From: Pseudaminobacter soli (ex Li et al. 2025)
GTDB lineage: Bacteria; Pseudomonadota; Alphaproteobacteria; Rhizobiales; Rhizobiaceae
DNA: 64,000 nt
Assembly: GCF_003012705.1 (NCBI RefSeq)
Contig: NZ_PXYL01000001.1
Location: 1-64,000 of the forward strand
Direction: 5' to 3'
The translations under genes and the position numbers were made by a program. Numbering within the stretch: position 1 is the stretch's first letter; every line of letters starts with the position of its first letter. The notes below the pieces were generated by a model. That model had not been told where the DNA came from. It saw nothing but the letters and a program-made list of their open reading frames with translations, and ran no database searches. This document shows, in pieces, positions 25,626 through 34,066 of the stretch.

Positions 25626-25832
25626 TCAGTCCACCGCGACCATGACGTCGGAGGCCTTGACGACGGCATAGGCCTGCTTGCCGACTTCGAGCTTCAGGTC
25701 GTCGACCGACGCATTGGTGATCGATGCGGTGACCACGGTACCGCCGATGTCGATGCGGACATGGGCCGTGGTCGCGCCCTTGGTGACTTCCACCACCTTG
25801 CCCTTCAAGACGTTCCTGGCGCTGATCTTCAT
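25626..25832 (-). CDS. mop: Mop-type molybdopterin/molybdate-binding protein (molbindin)
   Basis: A 68-residue single TOBE/Mop domain: MKISARNVLKGKVVEVTKGA...TVVTASITNASVDDLKLEVGKQAYAVVKASDVM. Molbindins bind molybdate or tungstate oxyanions and buffer them in the cytoplasm. It is the last gene of the leftward operon whose other members form a FecCD-type ABC transporter, which argues that the transported ligand is molybdate or tungstate rather than iron. Confidence 0.88.
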   Translation of the reverse strand: MKISARNVLKGKVVEVTKGATTAHVRIDIGGTVVTASITNASVDDLKLEVGKQAYAVVKASDVMVAVD

Positions 25833-25879
25833 CGGTCGGTTCCCTTTCGTCCTCAGGTTGCCGTGTCAGTGAAGGCGCT

Positions 25880-26677
25880 TCAGGGCTGCACGTCAACCTG
25901 CGTCAGCGAAGGCGCGCAGACGTGACGGCCGGCGGCCTCCACGAAGGCCACCGCCACATCGATGCCGTAGAGCTCCTTGAGCCGGGCGGGGGTGACGACC
26001 TCGGCGGGCGTACCGAGCGCCACGAGCCGTCCCTTCTTCATCAGCGCGACACGGTCGGCGCAGGCATAGGCATGGCCCGGATCGTGGGTGGAAAGCACGA
26101 TGGCGAGGCCGGAGGCAGCCAGCGCGCGGATGCGCTCCAGCACGCGCGCCTGGTTGCCGAAGTCGAGGCTGGCGGTCGGCTCGTCCATGACGATCATGTC
26201 GGGTTCCTGCGCCAGCGCGCGGGCGATCAGCACCATCTGCCGCTCGCCGCCGCTGATGGCGGTGTAGAGGCGAGGGCCGAGATGCGAGATGCTGAGTGCT
26301 TCGAGCGCGGCCTTCGCTGCTTCGCGATCCGACGCCGAGGGCGTCGAAAAGGCGCCGATGCGGCTGGCGCGGCCCATCAGCACCACTTCCAGAACGCTGA
26401 ACGGAAAATAGGCGGAGTTGGCCTGCGGCACGTAGCCGAGCCGGCGAGCGAATTCCGGTCGCGAGAAGCTTGCCACGTCGCGGCCGTCGAGGCGCAGCAT
26501 GCCGCCCTGGCTGGGGATCAGCCCCAGCAGCGTCTTGAAAAGCGTGGTCTTGCCGCAGCCATTGGGTCCCAGCAGGCAGAGCACTTCGCCGGTGCTGATC
26601 GACAGCGAAACGTCTCGGCCAACCGGCGCGCGCGGATAGCCGAAGGCGAGATCGATTGCTTCGAGCGTCACTGCCAT
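25880..26677 (-). CDS. ABC transporter ATPase, MolC-like (molybdate/tungstate?)
   Basis: A 265-residue ATPase with Walker A LLGPNGCGKTT, signature ISGGERQMVLIARAL, Walker B MIVMDEPTASLD and H-loop LSTHDP. It is of the FecE/BtuD class. The block SVLEVVLMGRASRIGAFSTP is strikingly like the equivalent block of Haemophilus MolC as I remember it (SVLDIVLMGRSTHINTFAKP), a system first annotated as B12/iron but shown to carry molybdate. It overlaps the permease gene by 10 bases and is followed by mop. Confidence 0.88.
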   Translation of the reverse strand: MAVTLEAIDLAFGYPRAPVGRDVSLSISTGEVLCLLGPNGCGKTTLFKTLLGLIPSQGGMLRLDGRDVASFSRPEFARRLGYVPQANSAYFPFSVLEVVLMGRASRIGAFSTPSASDREAAKAALEALSISHLGPRLYTAISGGERQMVLIARALAQEPDMIVMDEPTASLDFGNQARVLERIRALAASGLAIVLSTHDPGHAYACADRVALMKKGRLVALGTPAEVVTPARLKELYGIDVAVAFVEAAGRHVCAPSLTQVDVQP

Positions 26678-27723
26678 CCGCGCCTCGCGGTCATCAGGAT
26701 ATAGAGGAAGAAGGGCGCGCCGATCGCCGCGGTGAGGATGCCGAGCGGCACTTCGATGGCGGCGATGGAGCGGGCCAGCGTATCGACGCCGATGAGATAG
26801 GCCGCGCCCAGCATCAGCGAGGCGGGCAGCAGGCGCGAGAAGTCGGGTCCCACCAGCATGCGCGCAATGTGCGGCACCAGAAGCCCGATCCAGCCGACCA
26901 CGCCCGAGACGGAGACGGCCGAGGCGGTGAGCAGCGTTGCCGCCGCAATGAAGATCCAGCGATAGCGTTGCGTCTCGACGCCGAGCGCGCGCGCCTCCTC
27001 ATCGTCGAGCGACATCAGGTTCATGCGCCAGCGCAGCAGCACCATCGGCAGGAGCCCGAGCGCCATGGCCGGCAGGATGGACGCGAGGTCGCCCTGGGTG
27101 ATGCTGGCGAGACTGCCGAGCAGCCAGAAGGTGATGGCCGGTAGCTGGTTGTAGGGATCGGCCAGCACTTTCAAGAGCGAGATGCAGGCGCCCAGCAGCG
27201 CGCCGACGGCAACGCCAGCCAGGACCAGCGCCAGCGCGGGGTCGCGCCCGCGCACCGCGAGGCCGATCGAATAGACCAGCGCCACCGCGCCCAGCCCGCC
27301 GAGGAAGGAAAGGCCCTGGATGGCCATGACCGGCAGCGACAGGAAAATGCCGGCGACCGCGCCGAGGCTGGCGCCGGCGGAGACGCCCAGAATGTCGGGC
27401 GAGACGAGCGGGTTGCGGAACAGGCCCTGATAGACCGCACCCGCCGCCGAAAGCCCCGCGCCGATGAGCAGCCCCGCGAGCACACGCGGCACGCGCACCT
27501 GCCAGACCACCGTTTCCACGGTGGTGGAGAGGCCGCTTTGCGTGCCGGTGAGCTTTGCGAGGATGACTGCGGCGACCTCGCCGGGCGAGACGTCATATTT
27601 GCCGATGGCGAGCGATACCAGCACCAGAACCACGAGCGCCAGCGCGGGCAGGGCCATCACCGGCCAAACCCGGCGTTGCGGACCGGAAGCGGCCCGCGCC
27701 TGCGTGGCAGACTGCCTCGTCAT
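26668..27723 (-). CDS. FecCD-family ABC permease, MolB-like
   Basis: A 351-residue permease with about ten helices and family motifs RVPRVLAGLLIGAGLSAAGAVYQGLFRNPLVSPDILG (residues 75-111, Q-loop partner region), RWR and GWIGLLVPHIARMLVGPDF near the C-terminus. FecCD permeases carry siderophores, B12, haem or, for MolB, molybdate/tungstate. It overlaps the binding-protein gene by 4 bases (ATGA), so the operon is tightly coupled. Confidence 0.9.
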   Translation of the reverse strand: MTRQSATQARAASGPQRRVWPVMALPALALVVLVLVSLAIGKYDVSPGEVAAVILAKLTGTQSGLSTTVETVVWQVRVPRVLAGLLIGAGLSAAGAVYQGLFRNPLVSPDILGVSAGASLGAVAGIFLSLPVMAIQGLSFLGGLGAVALVYSIGLAVRGRDPALALVLAGVAVGALLGACISLLKVLADPYNQLPAITFWLLGSLASITQGDLASILPAMALGLLPMVLLRWRMNLMSLDDEEARALGVETQRYRWIFIAAATLLTASAVSVSGVVGWIGLLVPHIARMLVGPDFSRLLPASLMLGAAYLIGVDTLARSIAAIEVPLGILTAAIGAPFFLYILMTARRGWQ

Positions 27724-28769
27724 TTCGCCGGTGGCGCGGAATGGGCCAACAGCGTGTCGATCTGCGCCTGCGTCAGGTCGACATGGTAGAAGAGCTTGTA
27801 GAAGTCGCGCACGTCCGATCCCAGATCGATGTTGGTGACATCAGGATAGAGCACCTTGGCCAGCCAGGCGAGGCCGACGACGCGATTGACGCCGGGGGGC
27901 GAGTCGAACCAGCCGAAGGGCACGGTGGGCGCGCGGTAGACGCGCTTGTCGCGCACCGCGGCCACGCCCGACCACTGCGGGTCTGCCAGCACCGACTTCT
28001 GGAATTTTGGATCGAGCGCCAGGATCACGTCGGGGTTCCAGGACAGCACCTGCTCGAGCGAGACATTGGCAAGCCCGCCTGAGCCCGCCGCCTCGGCGAC
28101 GTTCCTGGCGCCGGCGATGGCGAGGATTTCCATGTTGATCGAGCCGGCAAGGCCAGTTTCGAGCCCTTCGGGTCCACGGCCGTAATAAACCCGCGCGCGC
28201 TTGTCGGCCGGCACCGCATCGATGACGCCGTTCAGGCGCGAAACGGCCTTTTCGGCATAGTCCGCGAGCTTTTCGGCCTGGTCCTTCGCGCCGACGATGT
28301 CGCCCGCCTTGCGCAGGCTTTCGGCCGTCTTGGCGAAGCGCCCGTCGATCAGCACATAGGGAATGCCGGTCTGCTGCTGCACGCGGTCGGCGAGCGAAGC
28401 ATAGGTGTCATCGATGGTGCCGACGTCGATGATGACGTCCGGCTTCATCGCCAGCACCGCCTCCAGATTGGCGGTGTTGCCCTTGCCGGTCAGGCGGCCG
28501 TGGACGGGCAGGTCGCGATAGGCCGGCGCGATGAAGGTCTTTTCCTCCGCCGAAGGCTCACGCACCCAGCCGACCATCTTTTCGGGGGCCAGGGCGTAGA
28601 TCAGCACGGACGCGGGCGGACCGGCGGCCATCACCCGGTTGATGGTTTCGGGCAGTTCGACCTTTCGACCGGCGTCGTCGACGATTGCGCGCGGCCCGGC
28701 CATTGCAAGGCCGGCGAACAGCCAGGCGACCATCGCCGACAGGATGACGAGAAGATTTCGACGATGCAT
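27720..28769 (-). CDS. class III ABC binding protein, MolA-like
   Basis: A 349-residue periplasmic binding protein of the TroA/BtuF fold. After signal peptide MHRRNLLVILSAMVAWLFAG...AMA comes PRAIVDDAGRKVELPETINRVM, then ANLEAVLAMKPDVIIDVGTIDD and VSLEQVLSWNPDVILALDP, both typical of two-lobed siderophore/B12/oxyanion binders. The ATG at 28769 is chosen because the signal peptide starts there. It is first in the operon, 30 bases after a ModE-like palindrome. Iron-complex binding remains the main alternative to molybdate. Confidence 0.88.
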   Translation of the reverse strand: MHRRNLLVILSAMVAWLFAGLAMAGPRAIVDDAGRKVELPETINRVMAAGPPASVLIYALAPEKMVGWVREPSAEEKTFIAPAYRDLPVHGRLTGKGNTANLEAVLAMKPDVIIDVGTIDDTYASLADRVQQQTGIPYVLIDGRFAKTAESLRKAGDIVGAKDQAEKLADYAEKAVSRLNGVIDAVPADKRARVYYGRGPEGLETGLAGSINMEILAIAGARNVAEAAGSGGLANVSLEQVLSWNPDVILALDPKFQKSVLADPQWSGVAAVRDKRVYRAPTVPFGWFDSPPGVNRVVGLAWLAKVLYPDVTNIDLGSDVRDFYKLFYHVDLTQAQIDTLLAHSAPPAK

Positions 28770-28800
28770 GGCTCTTTCCACCCTCCGATAGCCTGGTCGC

Positions 28801-28828
28801 ATTGTTATGTACGAACGAATATATCGGT
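28801..28828 (-). promoter_or_regulatory. ModE-like imperfect palindrome upstream of the MolABC-like operon
   Basis: TGTTATGTA (28803-28811) and TATATCGG (28820-28827) are separated by 8 bases, resembling ModE half-sites (CGTTATATA / TATATAACG) with two or three mismatches. It lies 30-60 bases before the start of the binding-protein gene, where a repressor would act. Weak match; assignment depends on the molybdate reading of the operon. Confidence 0.4.
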
Positions 28829-28937
28829 CAAGCGTGCGTCGCGAAGAATCCTCGCGGATTTTTGGGTTTGGATATGGCTTATTGACTATAGTGCTAGGCA
28901 ACCGATGACGCCGGCTCGGGAGCGCCGTCAGCCGGTT

Positions 28938-28951
28938 GCTGGGCGCCCAGC
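28938..28951 (-). terminator. palindrome and second hairpin after the polyamine-type operon
   Basis: GCTGGGCGCCCAGC is a perfect 14-base palindrome just past the stop at 28967. A second imperfect hairpin (GCCGGCT.../AGCCGG, about 28911-28934) follows on the minus strand. No T-run, so a processing or rho-assisted 3' end is more likely than intrinsic termination. Confidence 0.35.
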
Positions 28952-28966
28952 TGATCGGCCGCTGCT

Positions 28967-29284
28967 TTAGTCGTCGTTGGAGGCGTTGAGGTCTTCGGGG
29001 CGCAGCCCGTCCTCGATGTCGCGGTCATAAAGCACCGCGCGTACAAAAATGGTGTTGGCCGCGCCGGGCTCGATGGAAAAGGCGCCGAACTGCAGTGCCT
29101 CCGGGTCGTGCTCGGGAATGTGCAGCGAGACGCCGCCGCCCGGCTTGTCGGTCGGCGACATCAGAAATTTCACGCCGTTGGGCAGCGTGACCTCGATCTC
29201 CTCGGCATCGATCCGGGCTGATTTGCCGTTGTTGATGGCGCGGAAGGTCACCACGCCATGCTTGCCCTTGTCTTGCTGGTTCAT
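28967..29284 (-). CDS. small hypothetical protein of the polyamine-type operon
   Basis: A 105-residue soluble acidic protein. It holds a run of beta-type segments (VVTFRAINNGKSARIDAEEIEV, KFLMSP, GVSLHIPEH, FGAFSIEPG, ANTIFVRAVLYDR) and an acidic tail. No family recognised. It is the last gene in the leftward operon, 138 bases after the cupin gene. Confidence 0.65.
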   Translation of the reverse strand: MNQQDKGKHGVVTFRAINNGKSARIDAEEIEVTLPNGVKFLMSPTDKPGGGVSLHIPEHDPEALQFGAFSIEPGAANTIFVRAVLYDRDIEDGLRPEDLNASNDD

Positions 29285-29422
29285 CGCTTGTCCGGAGCCA
29301 AGCCGTCCAGTGGGGCCGGAGCCTTGGCTCTAACTCCTTGTTTTGACGCGTGATCGGAAAAGTCTGCTCCTTTTCGGCTTCACGCGCCAGTGGAGATTTC
29401 GGCAAGCGATGCCGAGGCGCGA

Positions 29423-29779
29423 TCAGGCTTCCTGGTGCATGATGTAGAGCTTGCGGGTCTTTTCGTGGATCGTCCACTCGCCGCGCCAGCCCTTGGGGAG
29501 CACCAGAACTTCGCCGGCGCGCACCTCCTGCGTGCGGCCGTCCGGGCCGTGCAGCGAAACGCGGCCGGAAACGATGTGGCAGGTCTCGGAATTTTGGTCG
29601 CGCGCGGCGGTGAAGCGGCCGGGCGTGCATTCCCACACGCCGATTTCGAGCTTGCCGTCCGGCGAGGTCCACAGCGTCGCTGCCGCTTCCATCTGGTCGC
29701 CCTCGATGGAGGTCGGCTTGGGTTCGGCGGCGCCGAGGTCGATTGTTGCGAGATGGGCGAAGGTCTGGAAGTCGATCAT
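29423..29779 (-). CDS. cupin-fold protein (DUF861/Cupin_3 type)
   Basis: A 118-residue single cupin domain: ETCHIVSGRVSLHGPDGRTQEVRAGEVLVLPKGWRGEWTIHEKTRKLYIMH, the Cupin_3 pattern with Gly-Trp after the proline turn. Related proteins bind a metal at conserved His/Glu and occur next to amine or ureide catabolic genes. It probably acts on or senses a product of the FAD oxidase encoded directly upstream (40-base gap). No enzymatic role can be assigned. Confidence 0.82.
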   Translation of the reverse strand: MIDFQTFAHLATIDLGAAEPKPTSIEGDQMEAAATLWTSPDGKLEIGVWECTPGRFTAARDQNSETCHIVSGRVSLHGPDGRTQEVRAGEVLVLPKGWRGEWTIHEKTRKLYIMHQEA

Positions 29780-29818
29780 GGCGGCCTCTGAAAAGGGATT
29801 GGATATGAAAGTTCTGGC

Positions 29819-31201
29819 TCAATGTCCGGTGAGGCTGTCGGCGAAGGCCGCCAGCTTGGAGGTGTGCTGGAGCCCGGCTTCCTCGCGCTCGTCGGCGATA
29901 CGGTAGAGCTGGTACATCGAGTGCACGCCCAGCCACCGCAGTGGCTCGGGTTCCCACTTGCTCACCTTCCGGTTCACCCAGGGCAGGCGGGTGAGTTCGG
30001 TGTCGCGGCGCAGGATGAGGTCGCGCAGCGTGCGGCCCGACAGGTTGGAGCTGGAAACGCCCAAGCCCACATAGCCGCCGGCCCAGGCGATGCCGCTGTC
30101 CTCATCCAGCCCGGCGGTGGTGCACCAGTCGCGCGGCACGCCAAGCACGCCGCACCAGGCATGGTCGATCTTGAGGTTGCGGGTCTGGGGCAGCAGCCGC
30201 ATCAGGATCTTGTAGAGCTGGTCGATGGTTTCCTGCTGGGTCTGGCCGCCCACGTCGGTCTTCGAGCCATAGCGATAGGGCACGCCGCGGCCGCCCATGG
30301 TGATGCGGCCCTCGCGGGTGCGCTGGGCGTAGCAATAGGCGTGTGCCGCGTCGCCGAGCAGCTCATAGCCGTTCCAGCCGATCTCGTCCCACAGCGACTG
30401 CGGCAGCGGCTCGGTGATGATCTGGGCGCTGTTGAGCGGCAGCCACAGCCGCTCATTGCCGGGGATGCCGGCGGTGAAGCCCTCGGTGGCGCGTACGATG
30501 ATCGGCGCCCGCACCGTACCGCGATTGGTCGTGACCTTGCCCTTTTCGATGCCGAGCACGGTGGTCTGCTCGTAGATCGGCACGCCGAGGCGCTCGACCG
30601 TGTCCGAAAGGCCGCGCACCAGCTTGGCCGGCTGCACGCGCGCCATGCCGCGCAGCACATAGGCGCCCTGGACGTTGTGAATGTTGATGCGCTCGCGGGC
30701 TTCCTCGGCGCTCAGGAACGCGATGCGGTCGGCAGGCATTTCCCAGGCCTTGGCCTCTTCATACTCGGCGCGTGCGCGGTCGAGCTGAGGCTTGTTCGTG
30801 GCGACCGTGATGTTGTCGACGCGGCGGATGTCGGCGTCGATGCCCTCGGCCTCAGTCACCGAGATCACCTCGTTGACAGTGCCATACATGGCGCGCTGCA
30901 TGTCGATGACGGCGCCGCGCGTGGACGTCTTCAGATATTTTTCGCGAGACCAGCCGAAGCCGCCCGACAGCCAGCCGCCATTGCGGCCCGACGCTCCGAA
31001 GCCGGCGAATTCCTTCTCCACCACGGCGATGCGGATCGAGGGATCGGCCTTCTTCAGGTAGTAGGCGGTCCAGAGGCCGGTGAAGCCCGCGCCGACGATG
31101 CAGACGTCGGCCTCGATGTCGCCGGGCAGCGGCGGGCGGTAGGCCGGCAGGCCGATGTCGGCATACCAGAAGGATATGTTGCCGTTGACTTTGGCGTCCA
31201 T
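29819..31201 (-). CDS. FAD-dependent amine oxidase (DAO/PuuB-OrdL family)
   Basis: A 460-residue flavoprotein with a Rossmann start ADVCIVGAGFTGLWTAYYL (33-51), EKEFAGFGASGRNGGWLSGG (the ASGRNGG flavin motif) and GGYVGLGVSSSNLSGRTL near the C-terminus. It resembles gamma-glutamylputrescine oxidase (PuuB) and other D-amino-acid-oxidase-fold amine oxidases. The operon encodes a polyamine-type ABC transporter, so the expected reaction is oxidative deamination of the imported amine to an aldehyde. No gamma-glutamylputrescine synthetase is adjacent, so the substrate may be a free amine. Confidence 0.87.
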   Translation of the reverse strand: MDAKVNGNISFWYADIGLPAYRPPLPGDIEADVCIVGAGFTGLWTAYYLKKADPSIRIAVVEKEFAGFGASGRNGGWLSGGFGWSREKYLKTSTRGAVIDMQRAMYGTVNEVISVTEAEGIDADIRRVDNITVATNKPQLDRARAEYEEAKAWEMPADRIAFLSAEEARERINIHNVQGAYVLRGMARVQPAKLVRGLSDTVERLGVPIYEQTTVLGIEKGKVTTNRGTVRAPIIVRATEGFTAGIPGNERLWLPLNSAQIITEPLPQSLWDEIGWNGYELLGDAAHAYCYAQRTREGRITMGGRGVPYRYGSKTDVGGQTQQETIDQLYKILMRLLPQTRNLKIDHAWCGVLGVPRDWCTTAGLDEDSGIAWAGGYVGLGVSSSNLSGRTLRDLILRRDTELTRLPWVNRKVSKWEPEPLRWLGVHSMYQLYRIADEREEAGLQHTSKLAAFADSLTGH

Positions 31202-31227
31202 GGTTTGGTCCTGCGGGGGATGTGAGG

Positions 31228-32346
31228 TCAGGTGAGGGTCAGGTCGGCGCGCTCGTCGTCGGCCAGAAGCTTGCAGTCGGAAATGTGCCAGCGCAGATCG
31301 ACCTCATCGCCGATCGCGAACTGCTGCGCCTCGAGCGGCGCGCGCACGATGGCGACGGAACCGTCGCGCAGCGTGACCTGGTATTTCGAGCCGGAGCCGA
31401 GATAGATCGCCTCGCTTATGTTGCCGGTCAGGCTGTTCTGGCTGTCGGCCTGAGGCTTGTTGCCGGGTGCCAGCGACAGCTTTTCGGGGCGCAGCAGGAT
31501 CACCGGCTTCGCGCCGTTGGCAAGCTTGTTGCTGGCCACGATCCGCTGGCCGGCGACCGTGAGGCTGGTCTCGCCGCCCGAAGTCTCGGCATTGCCGCGC
31601 AGCGTGGTCGACTCGCCGATGAACTTGCCGACGAAGAGCGTCGCCGGCTCGTCATAGAGCTCGCGGCCGGTGCCGACCTGCTCGATGCGGCCCTGATTGA
31701 ACACCGCGATGCGGTCGGACAGTACCAGCGCCTCTTCCTGGTCGTGGGTGACGTAGACGAAGGTGGTGCCGAGTTCGCGATGGATGCGCTTGATCTCCAG
31801 CTGCAGCCATTCGCGCAGTTTCTTGTCCAGCGCGCCGAGCGGCTCGTCCATCAATAGGAGAGGGGGATCGAACACGATGGCGCGCGCCAGCGCCACGCGC
31901 TGCTGCTGGCCACCGGAAAGCTCGCTCGGATAGCGATGGGCGAAATCGGCCATCTTGACCATGTCGAGCGCGCGGCGAACGCGCTTCTCGCGCTCGCCTT
32001 TCTCGATCCCGCGCAAAGTCAGCGGATAGGCGACGTTCTTGCCCACGGTCATGTGGGGGAACAGCGCGTAGTGCTGGAACACCACGCCGATGTTGCGCTT
32101 GTGGGCGGGCACACCGAGGATGCTTTCGCCGCCGACCGACAGCTCGCCCGAGGTGAGGTCGGTGAAGCCGGCCACCACGTTGAGCGTGGTCGTCTTGCCC
32201 GAGCCCGACGGCCCCAGCAGGGTCATGAACTCACCGGGCTTGATATGCAGGCTGACATCGTCGAGCGCGGTGAAGGAGCCGTAGCGTTTGGTGGCGTTGC
32301 GGATGTCGATTGCGGCGCCGCGTTCTCTGGTCTTGGACGTGGTCAT
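31228..32346 (-). CDS. polyamine-type ABC transporter ATPase (PotA/PotG family)
   Basis: A 372-residue ATPase with Walker A LLGPSGSGKTT, signature [15 protein letters not shown], Walker B LLLMDEPLGALD, H-loop VTHDQEEAL and a C-terminal TOBE_2 domain (from about residue 285). It is typical of PotA/FbpC-type importers of polyamines, spermidine or related amines. It lies 1 base after the permease stop and 27 bases before the amine oxidase gene. Confidence 0.92.
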   Translation of the reverse strand: MTTSKTRERGAAIDIRNATKRYGSFTALDDVSLHIKPGEFMTLLGPSGSGKTTTLNVVAGFTDLTSGELSVGGESILGVPAHKRNIGVVFQHYALFPHMTVGKNVAYPLTLRGIEKGEREKRVRRALDMVKMADFAHRYPSELSGGQQQRVALARAIVFDPPLLLMDEPLGALDKKLREWLQLEIKRIHRELGTTFVYVTHDQEEALVLSDRIAVFNQGRIEQVGTGRELYDEPATLFVGKFIGESTTLRGNAETSGGETSLTVAGQRIVASNKLANGAKPVILLRPEKLSLAPGNKPQADSQNSLTGNISEAIYLGSGSKYQVTLRDGSVAIVRAPLEAQQFAIGDEVDLRWHISDCKLLADDERADLTLT

Positions 32347-32347
32347 C

Positions 32348-33133
32348 TCAGCGCCTCCTTTGCGAGCCGATGATCAGCCCGCCGGTGATGATGAGCGACG
32401 TGGCCAGGAAAATGATGGTGCCGACTGCCGTGACCGTGGGGTCGGCGTCGCGGGTGATGCTGGTGTAGATCTGGACCGGCAGTGTTTTCAGGTACGGGCT
32501 GGTGATGAACAGCGCCACGATGATCTCGTCGAAGGAGGTCACGAAGGCGAAGAGCAGGCCCGACAGGATGCCGGGCAGGATCAGCGGCAGCGTGATCGTG
32601 CGGAAGGTGGTGAGGCGGTTTGCGCCCAGGCTGGCGGCAGCCGTCTCCAGCCGCACGTCGAACACTTCAAGGCTCGCCGACACCGCAATCAGCACGAAGG
32701 GCACGGCCAGCATGGTGTGGGCGATGACGAAGCCCAGCGTCGTGCCGACGAGCTGGTAGTTGAGGTAGACGGCATAGATGCCGATCGCCAGCACCACGCC
32801 CGGCACCACCATCGGCGTGATCAGGATGGCGCGCAGGATGCCGGCACCGGCATGCTTCATGCGGCTGAGGCCTAGTGCGGCGAGCGTGCCGACGATGGTT
32901 GCCGTAACCGCGACGATGGCCGCCACGCGCAGTGAGTTGAAGAAGCTCGACGACCAGTCGGGATTGGTGAAGAAGTTCTCGTACCAATGCCAGGTGAAGC
33001 CGGACGGCGGGAAGGCGAGCGACTTCTTCTCGTTGAACGACATCGGGATGATGACGAGCGTCGGCAGGACCAGCCAGATGGCGACCAGCAGGCAGAACAG
33101 GCCGAGGATGATGCGGAAAGGCTTCATCGTCAC
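32348..33133 (-). CDS. polyamine-type ABC permease (PotC/PotI family)
   Basis: A 261-residue permease with six helices and the EAA loop ETAAASLGANRLTTFRTITLPLILPGI near residues 160-188. It overlaps the partner permease gene by 4 bases, and together they form the heterodimeric channel. Confidence 0.9.
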   Translation of the reverse strand: MTMKPFRIILGLFCLLVAIWLVLPTLVIIPMSFNEKKSLAFPPSGFTWHWYENFFTNPDWSSSFFNSLRVAAIVAVTATIVGTLAALGLSRMKHAGAGILRAILITPMVVPGVVLAIGIYAVYLNYQLVGTTLGFVIAHTMLAVPFVLIAVSASLEVFDVRLETAAASLGANRLTTFRTITLPLILPGILSGLLFAFVTSFDEIIVALFITSPYLKTLPVQIYTSITRDADPTVTAVGTIIFLATSLIITGGLIIGSQRRR

Positions 33134-34038
33134 GACCTCGACGCTTGCTTATGCCGCTGGCGCATGAGGGGCGCAGCAAGGGCGAGAAGGATGAAGGTCG
33201 ACACCAGAAGCACCACGCCCATGGCGCCGCCGCGGCCCCAGTTCAGCAGGCTCAGCACCTGGCTCTGCACCAGCGTCGACAGCATGGTGCTGCGCGGGCC
33301 GCCGAGCAGGGCCGGCGTGATGTAGAAGCCGAGCGCCAGAATGAAAACGATGATCGCGCCGGCGAAGACGCCCGGCAGCGAAAGCGGTAGATAGACCTGC
33401 CAGAAAGCCAGCGCTGGGCGCGCGCCAAGGCTGCGGGCCGCCTGCACGAGCCGGAGGTCGATGCCGCGCATGACCGAATAGAGCGGCAGGATCATGAAGG
33501 GCAAAAGCACCTGCGCCATGCCGATGACGACGCCGGTGGGCGTGCGGATGAGCTTGACTCCGCCAAAGCCGATCGCCTTCAGCACCGAATTGATGACGCC
33601 GGAGTCCTGCAACAGGATCACCCAGGCCAGCGTGCGCACCACGCCGCTGACCCAGAACGGCACCAGCACGCAAAGGATCAGCACCAGCCGCATGCGCGGG
33701 CCGACGACCGTCATGAGGTAGGCGTAAGGATAGGCCGCGATCACGCAGACGAGTGTGACCCAGGCTGAAATGGAAAAGGTGCGCAGGAGCACCTGGATGT
33801 TGACGTCGGTGGAGAAGAACCAGACGTAGTTCTGCAGCCCCCATTCGGGTTCGGAGAAGCTGCGCGACACGATCGTCAGCAGCGGATAGGCCATTGCCGC
33901 GATCAGCAGCAGGACGGCCGGCAGCGCCAGCAGGGACGGGTAGGCGGCAAGCCGCCAACGCCGCGGCTGTGCCGCCACCCCATTTGCCTGCCGGGGGCCG
34001 GAGCCCCCGGGCGCGGTCGTGTCGATTGTCTGGCTCAC
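33130..34038 (-). CDS. polyamine-type ABC permease (PotB/PotH family)
   Basis: A 302-residue permease with a proline/glycine-rich cytoplasmic N-tail, six helices and EAA loop QAARSLGARPALAFWQVYLPLSLPG. It is 28 bases downstream of the binding-protein gene and couples to the PotC-like permease by a 4-base overlap. Confidence 0.9.
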   Translation of the reverse strand: MSQTIDTTAPGGSGPRQANGVAAQPRRWRLAAYPSLLALPAVLLLIAAMAYPLLTIVSRSFSEPEWGLQNYVWFFSTDVNIQVLLRTFSISAWVTLVCVIAAYPYAYLMTVVGPRMRLVLILCVLVPFWVSGVVRTLAWVILLQDSGVINSVLKAIGFGGVKLIRTPTGVVIGMAQVLLPFMILPLYSVMRGIDLRLVQAARSLGARPALAFWQVYLPLSLPGVFAGAIIVFILALGFYITPALLGGPRSTMLSTLVQSQVLSLLNWGRGGAMGVVLLVSTFILLALAAPLMRQRHKQASRS

Positions 34039-34066
34039 TCTCTCAGCCTCGATTTCAAGTCTCGGC

